Assembly: GCA_019424865.1 (NCBI GenBank)
Contig: JAHYYS010000079.1
Coordinates: 1 to 10,099, forward strand
Direction of reading: 5' to 3'
From: a bacterium
GTDB lineage: Bacteria; Bacillota; Clostridia; Oscillospirales; Oscillospiraceae
Length of the DNA: 10,099 nt
The position numbers and the translations under genes were made by a program. Positions 1 to 6,524 of the stretch are shown piece by piece. The first letter of the stretch is position 1; the number at the start of each line of letters is the position of its first letter. The notes under the pieces are model-generated. The model was not told where the DNA came from, ran no database searches, and was given only the letters and a program-made list of their open reading frames with translations.

Positions 1-518
1 CGCGCAGCACTGCGGCGCAGCGGGCCCCCTTTCGCAGGGGCGCATATTATGCGCCCGCGGGCGGCTCATAGCCGCCCCTACGAGACCGCCAGGATGGGGC
101 GGGCAGCAGCGGCAGCCGCGCAGTAGTGCGGCGCAGCGGGGCCCCCTTTCGTAGGGGCGCACATCGTGCGCCCGCGGGCGGCTCACAGCCGCCCCTGCGA
201 GACCGCCGGGACAGGGCGGGCAGCAGCGGCAGCCGCGCAGCACTGCGGCGCAGCGGGGCCCCCTTTCGTAGGGGCGCATATTATGCGCCCGGCGGGCGGC
301 TCATAGCCGCCCCTGCGAGACCGCCGGGACGGGGCGGGCAACAGCGGCAGCCGTGCAGCCCTGCGGCGCAGCGGGGCACCCTTTCGTAGGGGCGCATATT
401 ATGCGCCCGCGGGCGGCTCATAGCCGCCCCTACGAGACCGCCGGGATGGGGCGGGCAACAGCGGCAGCCGTGCAGCACTGCGGCGCAGCGGAGCCCCCTT
501 TCGTAGGGGCGCATATCA
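1..518. repeat. Tandem array of ~117-bp units with internal palindromes
   Basis: Four complete units and one partial unit follow each other, with the motif GCAGxxxTGCGGCGCAGCGG starting near 4, 120, 237, 355 and 472. The periods are 116, 117, 118 and 117 bp. The window opens inside an earlier unit, so the array continues to the left. Each full unit holds two adjacent palindromes, GGGCGCATATTATGCGCCC and GGGCGGCTCATAGCCGCCC, enclosed by outer arms CGTAGGGGCG and CGCCCCTACG, so about 50 bp of each unit can fold as a cruciform or branched hairpin. Single-base length changes between units shift any reading frame, which argues against coding. The last unit breaks off near 518. It resembles the GC-rich palindromic (REP-like) intergenic repeats of clostridial genomes; that family link is from memory. 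Confidence 0.93.
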
Positions 519-664
519 CGCCAGGCGGGACTCGATTCCATACAGAAAAGTCCTCCCCCTTTATGGGCGGCATGTGGTCGTTCTCTGCCTCCGCCCCCCA
601 AATACTAATTGTATTGCGCAAGGCCGGCGGCTCTGTGTAAAATCCGCGCGGACGATCTGCTGAG

Positions 665-754
665 ACGCCCTGCCCAGGGGCCTGATCCCGGGCAGCAGAT
701 ACAGGCTGTTCCATTCCTCCTCTATCCACCCTTGGGGACAGGGCGTTTTTATTT
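665..754 (+). terminator. Branched hairpin with U-tract, probable terminator
   Basis: ACGCCCTG at 665-672 pairs with CAGGGCGT at 739-746 and is followed directly by a T-rich run (746-754, broken by one A). The stem can be extended inward with CCC at 673-675 and GGG in 735-738, with bulges. The loop holds a second helix, GCCTG near 680-684 with CAGGC at 702-706. The fold is larger and less regular than a textbook intrinsic terminator, and no gene upstream in the window needs it. It may end transcription entering from the left of the window. Confidence 0.4.
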
Positions 755-812
755 GCCCCCCTTCCTTTTGTGGTATACCTCTTTTATATGGCTAATATGT
801 AAAAATATTGTA

Positions 813-841
813 TTTACATATACCCTGTTTTAGTATAAAAT
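813..841 (+). promoter_or_regulatory. Sigma-A-type promoter for the peptide/methyltransferase operon
   Basis: TTTACA at 813-818 and TAAAAT at 836-841 are separated by 17 bp, each close to the sigma-70/sigma-A consensus, in the most AT-rich tract of the window. Transcription would start near 848, giving a leader of about 160 bases before the ATG at 1009. No other good promoter lies between here and that gene. Confidence 0.6.
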
Positions 842-850
842 TCATGATGT

Positions 851-906
851 AAGGAGGTCAAGCTTGCACCGTACTTAACCCGGCATCAGAGCTCCCCTTT
901 GATGCC
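851..906 (+). promoter_or_regulatory. Leader with strong ribosome site, minimal ORF and hairpin
   Basis: AAGGAGGT at 851-858 is a full-consensus ribosome site, but the only start at normal spacing is a TTG at 864. That start opens TTG CAC CGT ACT TAA and so encodes four residues before a stop at 876-878. A hairpin follows, GGCATCA at 882-888 with TGATGCC at 900-906 and an 11-base loop. A very short translated leader followed by a stem could act in translation-dependent control of the operon, but there is no terminator U-tract, so this is only a possibility. It may instead be the remnant of a lost gene start. Confidence 0.3.
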
Positions 907-1008
907 CCCTATTGATCAGCGCCGCAATTTGGCCAGCTGCGTGCCCTGACTTCAAAGCGTTCCCTTGTACAGTCCAAACGCAACCGCGGAATATGAGGAG
1001 GTATTACC

Positions 1009-1248
1009 ATGTGTAATAAGTTTATCCACATCGGCGGATACCCTGTGGAACTTCCGCCGTTCACGCAGTACCTTGGGTTTCGTATGAAGCGACACAGTTC
1101 AAACGAAGGAAAGGCAGGAGGTATGACCATGGGCAATAAGTTTATTAACATCGGCGGGCACCCTGTGGAACTTCCGCCGTTCACGCAGTACCTCGGGTTT
1201 AGCATAAAACGACACAATTTGAAAGAAAGGAAGGCAGGAAACCATGAA
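1009..1248 (+). repeat. Direct tandem repeat, 120-bp unit, with embedded ribosome sites
   Basis: The first unit spans 1009-1128, exactly 40 codons. The second starts at 1129 and matches it until about 1240. The stretch from the codon for Pro to the codon for Tyr in the conserved core is identical in DNA between copies. Each unit ends in an AAGGCAGGA stretch that supplies the ribosome site for the next ATG (1129, then 1244 for the methyltransferase). Inside each copy CGGCGG and CCGCCG can form a short hairpin with a loop of about 14 bases. Confidence 0.93.
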
Positions 1249-1251
1249 TAA
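1009..1251 (+). CDS. Hypothetical 80-residue protein of two tandem 40-residue copies
   Basis: I do not recognise this family. The product is two near-identical halves, residues 1-40 and 41-80, sharing the invariant core PVELPPFTQYLGF and the pattern NKFIxIGGxPVELPPF at the front, each with a basic tail (KRH, then Lys/Glu/Gly-rich). There is no signal peptide, membrane segment or cysteine motif; the single Cys is residue 2. The ATG at 1009 has AGGAGG at 996-1001 with 7-nt spacing. The second copy has its own ATG at 1129 preceded by AGGAGG at 1116-1121 with the same spacing, so both an 80-residue and a 40-residue product could be made. The stop overlaps the methyltransferase start by 8 nt, which suggests translational coupling. 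It could be a modified-peptide substrate of that enzyme, a small accessory protein, or a translated repeat. The antisense frame is also open, so coding is likely but not proven. Confidence 0.6.
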   Translation: MCNKFIHIGGYPVELPPFTQYLGFRMKRHSSNEGKAGGMTMGNKFINIGGHPVELPPFTQYLGFSIKRHNLKERKAGNHE

Positions 1252-1912
1252 CTACTATGCTGATAAACTGAACGCGCAGAGCTTGTTCCAGGTATATGAT
1301 ACCGCAATCCCCCGCATCAAACAGTATTTGGATGCTGAAATCGATTTTGTCCGTCAAAATCTCACCGGCAGCGAGGATGTGCTGGAGCTGGCCGCCGGCT
1401 ATGGCCGCATTGTCAAAGAGCTCGCCCCCTCCTGCGCCTCTATCCTGGGCATGGATATTTCCGCCGGCAATGTGGAGCTGGGAAAGCGCTACCTTGCAGA
1501 CTGTCCCAACGCCTCTATGGTGGTAATGGATGCCCACAAGATGCAGTTCGGGCGTAAATTTCACGTGGTTCTCTGCCTGCAGAACGCGCTGTCCGCCATG
1601 CGGGCCGATCTCTCCGTCATAAATCAGATTATCTCCCTGCTTGAGCCGGGCGGCACCGCCTATTTCAGCAGTTACAGCTCCAATTTCTGGGCCTGGCGCC
1701 TGAAATGGTTTGAGGAGCAGGCAGAAAAGGGGCTTTTGGGAGAAATCGACTATGAACAGACCAAGGACGGCGTCATTGTCTGTAAGGACGGCTTCCGCGC
1801 CGTCACCCACACGCCCCAGGAGCTCTCTCACATCGGTGAGCTGATTGGCCTTCCCTATGAAGTGCGCGAAGTGGATGGATCCAGTGTTTTCCTGATTGTG
1901 CGAAACATATAA
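1244..1912 (+). CDS. Class I SAM-dependent methyltransferase
   Basis: This is a 222-residue soluble enzyme of the Rossmann-fold methyltransferase superfamily, which transfers the methyl group of S-adenosylmethionine; the acceptor cannot be read from the sequence. Motif I is VLELAAGYGR (residues 46-55, the glycine-rich SAM loop). GMDIS at 69-73 gives the acidic residue Asp71 expected to bind the ribose, MDAHKM at 95-100 corresponds to the adenine-binding region, and LEPGG at 133-137 is the usual post-motif turn before the later strands. The N-terminal helix region (YDTAIPRIKQYLDAEIDFV) precedes the core. The length is normal for a stand-alone small-molecule or peptide methyltransferase. The ATG at 1244 overlaps the upstream repeat-peptide gene and uses an AGGAA ribosome site lying inside it. 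The gene is visibly less GC-biased than the arg genes, with many AAT, TTT and ATT codons, which may indicate transfer. Confidence 0.92.
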   Translation: MNNYYADKLNAQSLFQVYDTAIPRIKQYLDAEIDFVRQNLTGSEDVLELAAGYGRIVKELAPSCASILGMDISAGNVELGKRYLADCPNASMVVMDAHKMQFGRKFHVVLCLQNALSAMRADLSVINQIISLLEPGGTAYFSSYSSNFWAWRLKWFEEQAEKGLLGEIDYEQTKDGVIVCKDGFRAVTHTPQELSHIGELIGLPYEVREVDGSSVFLIVRNI

Positions 1913-1937
1913 GCCAATCCCCAAGTTGAACTTTAAA

Positions 1938-1976
1938 CGTCTGCCCCGGCCTGCGATAAACAGGCCGGGGCAGACG
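1938..1976 (+). terminator. Strong hairpin after the methyltransferase gene
   Basis: CGTCTGCCCCGGCCTG at 1938-1953 pairs perfectly over 16 bp with CAGGCCGGGGCAGACG at 1961-1976, with the loop CGATAAA. It lies 25 bases after the methyltransferase stop. The downstream tract is T-rich but interrupted, so termination efficiency is uncertain. On the opposite strand the stem is followed by TTTAAAG. Confidence 0.65.
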
Positions 1977-2006
1977 CATGATTTGATTTGGTTTCCGCCG
2001 TTCGCC

Positions 2007-2052
2007 AAGCGCCTTTGCGGGTCTGTCCCGCGGCATCAGGCAGGGGGCGCTT
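2007..2052. other. Nested intergenic hairpin
   Basis: AAGCGCC at 2007-2013 pairs with GGCGCTT at 2046-2052, and inside this GCGGG (2017-2021) pairs with CCCGC (2027-2031) around a 5-base loop. It lies between two terminator-like hairpins and upstream of the aldolase promoter, with no gene around it. It may be part of a small transcript, or incidental in GC-rich DNA. Confidence 0.25.
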
Positions 2053-2096
2053 CCGGTTCCCCTCGCTCCATGGCCGCCTTTTCTGCCCCTTATGTT

Positions 2097-2127
2097 TGCC
2101 CTGTGTGCCGCAGACACAGGGCATTTT
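2097..2127 (+). terminator. Intrinsic terminator upstream of the aldolase promoter
   Basis: TGCCCTGTGT at 2097-2106 pairs perfectly with ACACAGGGCA at 2114-2123 over a 7-base loop and is followed by TTTT at 2124-2127 and then CTGTT. It sits just ahead of the aldolase promoter, so it most likely insulates that gene from read-through out of the methyltransferase operon, or ends a small transcript from the 1977-2096 interval. Confidence 0.6.
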
Positions 2128-2140
2128 CTGTTCCTCCCCC

Positions 2141-2169
2141 TTTACGCTGCCCCGGTTTTGCGTTACAAT
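2141..2169 (+). promoter_or_regulatory. Promoter of the aldolase gene
   Basis: TTTACG at 2141-2146 and TACAAT at 2164-2169 are 17 bp apart. A start near 2176 gives a leader of about 60 bases before the ATG at 2239. The position just after a terminator supports independent transcription. Confidence 0.5.
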
Positions 2170-2238
2170 AGCACTGCGATTGGATGGCGGCCGCCGGATT
2201 CCACCGCCATCCCCGAAGAAAACAGGGAGGTTCCGATT

Positions 2239-3267
2239 ATGATTTACTTCCAATGCGACTACGCCACCGGTGCCCATCCCAAGGTATTGCAGCATCTGGT
2301 GGATACCAATGCGGAGGCGTGTCCCGGCTATGGAGAGGACGCCCACTGCGGCCGGGCCCGTGAGATGCTCCGGGCGCTGTGCCAGGCCCCGGAGGCCGCT
2401 GTCCACTTCCTGGTGGGCGGAACCCAAGCCAATCTGACGGTGATCGCCGCCGCGCTGCGTCCCCACCAGGGGGTGATTTCCGCCCTGTCCGGGCACATCA
2501 GCGACCACGAGACCGGCTCCATCGAGGCCACCGGCCACAAAGTCCTCACCCTCCCCAGCGCCGACGGCAAGATTACCGCCCAGCAGATTGACGCTTTGTG
2601 CCGGGCACACTATCAGGATCCCGCCTTTGAGCACAAGGTACAGCCCGCCATGGTCTATCTCGCCCACCCCACCGAGTTCGGCGCCGTCTATACCCGCGCC
2701 GAGCTGGAGGAGATCCGCCGCGCCGCCGACCACTGGCAGCTGACGGTATATCTGGACGGGGCCCGGCTGGCCTATGGCCTGGCGGCCTCCGACGTGACCC
2801 TGCCCGACCTTGCCCGGCTGTGCGACGCCTTCTGCTTCGGCGGCACCAAGGCGGGCACCCTGTTCGGCGAGGCGGTGGTCATCTCCCAGCCCGCCCTGCA
2901 GCGGGATTTCCGCTACATCATGAAGCAGCGGGGCGGCATGCTGTCCAAGGGCCGCCTTCTGGGGGTGCAGTTCGAGGCCCTGCTGGCGGACGGCCTCTAC
3001 CTGGAGATCGGCCAAAAGGCTGTGGCCCAGGCCCAGCGCCTGCAAAAGGCTTTTCTGGACAAGGGCTGGTCCCTGCTCTTCCCCTCCCCCACCAACCAGC
3101 AGTTCCCCGTTCTGCCCGACGAGGCGCTGGCCGCGCTGAATCAGAAGTATGTCAGCGAATTCTGGGGAAAGCCCGACGCCGGGCACACCGCCGTCCGCTT
3201 CTGCACCGGCTGGTCCACCCGGGACGAGGACGTGGACGCGCTGATTCAGGACATCGCCGCGCTGTGA
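2239..3267 (+). CDS. Threonine aldolase / beta-eliminating lyase family PLP enzyme
   Basis: This 342-residue fold-type I PLP enzyme belongs to the low-specificity threonine aldolase family, whose members cleave L-threonine or allo-threonine to glycine and acetaldehyde in the cytosol. GGTQANL at 60-66 is the phosphate-binding turn, GHISDHETG at 85-93 holds the histidine that stacks on the cofactor ring, and YLDGARL at 171-177 gives Asp173 for the pyridine nitrogen and Arg176. FGGTKAG at 200-206 gives the Schiff-base Lys204, and VRFCTGW near 319-325 gives the carboxylate-binding Arg320. The length is close to that of LtaE-type enzymes. I chose ATG 2239 because AGGGAGG lies 8 nt upstream and the protein then begins at the usual family N-terminus. 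The frame is open back to 2092, but that extension crosses a terminator and the promoter. Related beta-eliminating lyases share these motifs, so the exact substrate is not certain. It is monocistronic and convergent with the arginine genes. Confidence 0.9.
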   Translation: MIYFQCDYATGAHPKVLQHLVDTNAEACPGYGEDAHCGRAREMLRALCQAPEAAVHFLVGGTQANLTVIAAALRPHQGVISALSGHISDHETGSIEATGHKVLTLPSADGKITAQQIDALCRAHYQDPAFEHKVQPAMVYLAHPTEFGAVYTRAELEEIRRAADHWQLTVYLDGARLAYGLAASDVTLPDLARLCDAFCFGGTKAGTLFGEAVVISQPALQRDFRYIMKQRGGMLSKGRLLGVQFEALLADGLYLEIGQKAVAQAQRLQKAFLDKGWSLLFPSPTNQQFPVLPDEALAALNQKYVSEFWGKPDAGHTAVRFCTGWSTRDEDVDALIQDIAAL

Positions 3268-3321
3268 CCTGCCGGCCGCTCCATTGCCCGTTCACTGCCA
3301 CAGCAGTCCCTTTGTGAATAT

Positions 3322-3374
3322 AAAACGCCGCGCAGAAGAGACTTCTGACTTCGTCTCGTCTGCGCGGCATTTTT
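3322..3374. terminator. Bidirectional terminator between the aldolase gene and argF
   Basis: GCCGCGCAGA at 3327-3336 plus GAGAC at 3338-3342 pair with GTCTC at 3353-3357 and TCTGCGCGGC at 3359-3368, with one mismatch. TTTTT at 3370-3374 follows on the plus strand, and AAAA at 3322-3325 gives a U-run for the minus strand. It lies between two convergent genes and can serve both. Confidence 0.85.
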
Positions 3375-3410
3375 CCATTATAAAAGCTCTTCCTGTGCGG
3401 CTCCGCACGC

Positions 3411-4340
3411 TCAGCCCGCCGCGTGCTCCCCGCCCATCAGCAGGTACATCACTGCCTTCTGGGCATGGAGGCGGTTCTCCGCCTCGTCAAAGATCTCCTG
3501 GGCGTGGGCCTCGAACACCTCGGCGGTAATCTCCTCCCCCCGGTGGGCGGGCAGGCAGTGCTGCACCATGCAGTCGGGCTTGGCCAGCTTCAGCAGCGCT
3601 TCGTTGATCTGATAGCCGGCAAAGGCCTTCTCCCGGACGGCCTTCTCCTCCTCCTGCCCCATGGAGGCCCATACGTCGGTGACCACCACGTCGGCGTCCA
3701 CTGCCGCCTCCTGTGGGGTGCGCACCAGGGTGAACCGGTGGGCCGGGTCGCTTTTGGCAAACTCCAGTACACGGGAGTCGGGGTCGTACCCCTCCGGGCA
3801 GGCCACCGACACCTCCATGCCGCATTTCAGGCCGCCCACAATCAGGGAGTTGGCCATGTTGTTGCCGTCCCCGATGTAGCACAGCTTCAGCCCCTCCAGC
3901 ACCGCCTTATACTCCCGGATGGTCATCAGGTCGGCCAGCACCTGGCAGGGGTGGCAGAAGTCCGTCAGGCCGTTGATCACGGGGATGGTGGTATAGCGGG
4001 CCAGATTCTCCACCTCCGCCTGGGCAAAGGTGCGGATCATAATGCCGTCGCAGTACCGGCCCAGCACCCGGGCAGTGTCCTCCACCGGCTCGCCCCGGCC
4101 AATCTGGCTCTCCTTGCCCGACAGGAACAGGGCGTGTCCCCCCAGCTGGAACATCCCCGCCTCAAAGGAAACCCGGGTGCGGGTGGAGTTCTTCTCAAAG
4201 ATCATGGCCAGGGTCTTGCCCCGCAGATAGTCGTGGGCAATCCCGTGCTTCTGGTTGTATTTCAGCTGGTCCGCCGTGTTCAGGATTTTGATAATCTCAT
4301 CGCCGCTCAGATCAAGCAGCTTCAGCAGGTCTTTCTTCAT
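3411..4340 (-). CDS. argF: Ornithine carbamoyltransferase
   Basis: This enzyme condenses ornithine with carbamoyl phosphate to give citrulline, the sixth step of arginine synthesis, in the cytosol. The 309 residues are the usual length. STRTR at 52-56 is the carbamoyl-phosphate loop, HPCQ at 130-133 completes that site, and TDVWASMGQE at 221-230 is the ornithine-binding loop. HCLPAHRG at 261-268 carries the catalytic Cys262. These features separate it from aspartate carbamoyltransferase. The start has GGGGAG about 8 nt upstream. It is the last gene of the run, 37 bases after argD, and ends before the shared terminator. A catabolic ornithine carbamoyltransferase would share the motifs, but the neighbours point to biosynthesis. 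Confidence 0.97.
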   Translation of the reverse strand: MKKDLLKLLDLSGDEIIKILNTADQLKYNQKHGIAHDYLRGKTLAMIFEKNSTRTRVSFEAGMFQLGGHALFLSGKESQIGRGEPVEDTARVLGRYCDGIMIRTFAQAEVENLARYTTIPVINGLTDFCHPCQVLADLMTIREYKAVLEGLKLCYIGDGNNMANSLIVGGLKCGMEVSVACPEGYDPDSRVLEFAKSDPAHRFTLVRTPQEAAVDADVVVTDVWASMGQEEEKAVREKAFAGYQINEALLKLAKPDCMVQHCLPAHRGEEITAEVFEAHAQEIFDEAENRLHAQKAVMYLLMGGEHAAG

Positions 4341-4377
4341 GTCATACTCTCCCCAAAATCAGGAATCCGAAAATGCT

Positions 4378-5556
4378 TTACGAAAGCGCGGCCTTCATGA
4401 TGGCCAGGCCCTTGTCCATCTCCTCCCTGGTGATGACCAGGGGGGGCAGCAGGCGCAGGTCGGGGCCCGCCGTCAGGCACAGCAGGCCGTGCTCCAGCAG
4501 CAGGGCGGCCAGCTCCTTGTTGGTCCGCTCCCCCTTGACCTGGACGCCCAGCATCAGGCCCATGCCCCGCACATCACCCAGGCAGGGCACCTCCAGGGCC
4601 TCCAGGCCCGCCCGAAGGTAGGCCCCCTTCTCCCGGACCTGCTCCAAAAAGGCGTCGTCAATCCGGTCCAGTACGTAACAGGCCGCGGCGGCCGCCACCG
4701 GGTTCCCCCCGAAGGTGGTGCCGTGGGTGCCCGGGGCAAAGACATCCCGGCACTTCTCGTTTGCCATAATGCCGCCGAAGGGCAGGCCGCCGGCCACTCC
4801 CTTGGCAAAGGAGATCACGTCGGGCTGCACGCCATACTGCTGAAAGGCAAACAGGGATCCGGTGCGGCCCACGCCGGTCTGCACCTCGTCAACCAGCAGC
4901 AGCCAGTCCCGCTTGGCGCACAGGTCGGCCACCGCCTGGACAAAGGTCCGGTCCAGAGGCAGCACGCCCCCCTCGCCCTGAATCAGCTCGAACATCACCG
5001 CGCACACATCGTGGCCGGCCACCGCCTCCACGCTGTCCAGGTCGTTGGCGTCGGCATAGCGGAACCCCTCGGTGAAGGGGAAGAAGTAGTTGTGGAACAC
5101 ATCCTGCCCTGTGGCCGCCAGGGTGGTGATGGTGCGGCCGTGGAAGGAGTTGTGCAGGGTGATAATGGTGCCCCGGCCCTTGCCGTACTTGTCAAAGGAG
5201 TACTTCCGGGCCAGCTTGATCATGGCCTCGTTGCTCTCCGCCCCGGAGTTTGCAAACATCACGTTGGCCATACCGGCGCGGGTACACAGCTTCTGGGCCG
5301 CCTGGGCATAGGGCTGGGCATAAAACAGGTTGGAGATGTGCCCCAGCTTGGCGGCCTGGGCCGTGACGGCCTCCACCCAGCCGGGGTCGCCGTAGCCCAG
5401 GGAGCACACGCCGATGCCGGCGGTAAAGTCAATATATTCCTTCCCGGCGGTATCCCACACCGTGGCCCCCTTCCCGTGGTCAATGGCCACGGGGTGGCGG
5501 CTGTAGGCGTGCATCACATACTGCTGGTCCAGCGCCTGAATCTCTTGAAAGGTCAT
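4378..5556 (-). CDS. argD: Acetylornithine aminotransferase
   Basis: This class III PLP aminotransferase converts N-acetylglutamate semialdehyde and glutamate to N-acetylornithine and 2-oxoglutarate. It has 392 residues, typical of ArgD. NSGAESNE at 103-110 binds the cofactor phosphate, FHGRT at 138-142 holds the Arg (141) that faces the substrate carboxylate, and LVDEVQTGVGRTG at 221-233 gives Asp223 for the pyridine ring. SFAKGVAGG at 249-257 gives the Schiff-base Lys252, and THGTTFGGNP at 277-286 closes the site from the partner subunit. The ribosome site GGGGAGGA precedes the ATG. It lies 59 bases after argB and 37 before argF, within one transcription unit. Some ArgD enzymes also act in lysine synthesis; nothing here tests that. 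Confidence 0.96.
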   Translation of the reverse strand: MTFQEIQALDQQYVMHAYSRHPVAIDHGKGATVWDTAGKEYIDFTAGIGVCSLGYGDPGWVEAVTAQAAKLGHISNLFYAQPYAQAAQKLCTRAGMANVMFANSGAESNEAMIKLARKYSFDKYGKGRGTIITLHNSFHGRTITTLAATGQDVFHNYFFPFTEGFRYADANDLDSVEAVAGHDVCAVMFELIQGEGGVLPLDRTFVQAVADLCAKRDWLLLVDEVQTGVGRTGSLFAFQQYGVQPDVISFAKGVAGGLPFGGIMANEKCRDVFAPGTHGTTFGGNPVAAAAACYVLDRIDDAFLEQVREKGAYLRAGLEALEVPCLGDVRGMGLMLGVQVKGERTNKELAALLLEHGLLCLTAGPDLRLLPPLVITREEMDKGLAIMKAALS

Positions 5557-5615
5557 AGAAAAGTCCTCCCCTTTTCTCTCACAGCAGGGACCTGCAATCG
5601 CCCCCTGCGCCGGGT

Positions 5616-6473
5616 TTAGTTGATCAGCATGGTGCCGATGCCCTCGTCAGACAGCAGCTCGATGAGGATGGAGTGGGCCACCCGCCCATCCAGAATGGTG
5701 GCCGACTTGACGCCGGAGCGCACCGCCTCCACGCAGCAGTCCACCTTGGGAATCATTCCGCCGGAGATGACCCCCTCCCGCACCAGGGCGGGGACGGAGG
5801 AGAGCTGCAGCTCCGGGATCAGGGTGGAGTCGTCCCCCGGGGTGCGCAGCAGGCCCCGCACATCGGTCAGCAGGATCAGCTTCTCCGCCTTCAGGGCGGT
5901 GGCCAGCTTGGCGGCCGCCGTGTCCGCATTGATGTTGTAGGAGGTCTCTGCGTCCTCCCCCTGGGCCACCGTGGACACCACGGGGATATACTCCCGCTCC
6001 AGGCAGTCGACGACGGGCCGGGGATCCACGTGGGTGATCTCCCCCACCAGGCCGTACTGGTCCCCCAGCTTTCTGGCCTGGAGCATCCCGCCGTCCAGCC
6101 CGCACAGGCCCATGGCCCGGCCGCCCAGCCGGTTCAGGGTCGCCACCAGATTTTTGTTCACCCGGCCGCACAGCACCTGCTGCACAATGTCCATGGTCTC
6201 CTCATCGGTATAGCGCAGGCCGTCCACGAACCGGGACTCCTTGCCCACCTTCTGGAGCATCTCGCTGATCTCCGGGCCGCCCCCGTGGACCACCACCACC
6301 CGGATACCAACCAGGTGGAGCAGAATAATATCGGAGATGACCGCCTGGCGCAGCTCGTCCGACACCATGGCGTTGCCGCCGTATTTGACCACAATGGTCT
6401 TTCCCGTATACTTCTGGATATAGGGCAGGGCCTCAGCCAGTACTGTCGCCCGGTCCACTTCGTTAAATGACAT
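5616..6473 (-). CDS. argB: Acetylglutamate kinase
   Basis: This enzyme phosphorylates N-acetylglutamate with ATP, the second step of the acetylated ornithine route. KYGGNAM at 30-36 and HGGGPEI at 63-69 are the nucleotide and substrate glycine-rich loops, NINADTAA at 180-187 and GGMIPKV at 238-244 are further signatures, and LLTDVRG lies at 201-207. The 285-residue form from ATG 6473 starts at the normal family N-terminus. A helix of about 24 residues precedes the first strand, which is the mark of arginine-inhibited hexameric kinases, unlike the short E. coli enzyme; feedback inhibition is therefore likely. The ribosome site at 6473 is weak. The frame stays open upstream to ATG 6581, which overlaps the argJ stop as TGATG, but that would add 36 very basic, non-family residues across a hairpin. 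I prefer 6473. Confidence 0.93.
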   Translation of the reverse strand: MSFNEVDRATVLAEALPYIQKYTGKTIVVKYGGNAMVSDELRQAVISDIILLHLVGIRVVVVHGGGPEISEMLQKVGKESRFVDGLRYTDEETMDIVQQVLCGRVNKNLVATLNRLGGRAMGLCGLDGGMLQARKLGDQYGLVGEITHVDPRPVVDCLEREYIPVVSTVAQGEDAETSYNINADTAAAKLATALKAEKLILLTDVRGLLRTPGDDSTLIPELQLSSVPALVREGVISGGMIPKVDCCVEAVRSGVKSATILDGRVAHSILIELLSDEGIGTMLIN

Positions 6474-6524
6474 TTCAATCAGCCGCCTTGTCTTCAATTC
6501 GGAATGGGGAATCCGGGGCAGGCC

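Larger units (their letters stand above)
519..1008. other. Gene-free stretch between the repeat array and the small-peptide gene
   Basis: No open frame here has a usable ribosome site and plausible protein composition. The stretch holds a terminator-like fold (665-754), an AT-rich tract from about 755 to 850 that contains a good promoter (813-841), and a transcribed leader of about 160 bases with a strong isolated ribosome site (851-857) and a short hairpin (882-906). The section 519-664 shows nothing recognisable. Confidence 0.6.

Noticed and set aside
1..518. CRISPR array
   Set aside because: The period is about 117 bp with whole units conserved; there are no short repeats separated by unique spacers and no cas genes.
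126..640. Open frames of 87-106 residues in and beside the repeat array
   Set aside because: They consist of translated repeat units, lack ribosome sites, and the 116-118 bp period breaks frame between units.
430..729. Minus-strand 99-residue frame
   Set aside because: The AGGAGG near its inner ATG is only one base from the start, and half of the frame runs into the repeat array.
2092..2238. Upstream start of the aldolase gene
   Set aside because: It would place the start inside a terminator stem and translate the promoter; ATG 2239 has a proper ribosome site and family N-terminus.
1933..3186. Long minus-strand frame (417 residues) opposite the aldolase gene
   Set aside because: Shadow of a GC-rich gene; Gly/Gln/Leu-rich composition without motifs, crossing terminator hairpins.
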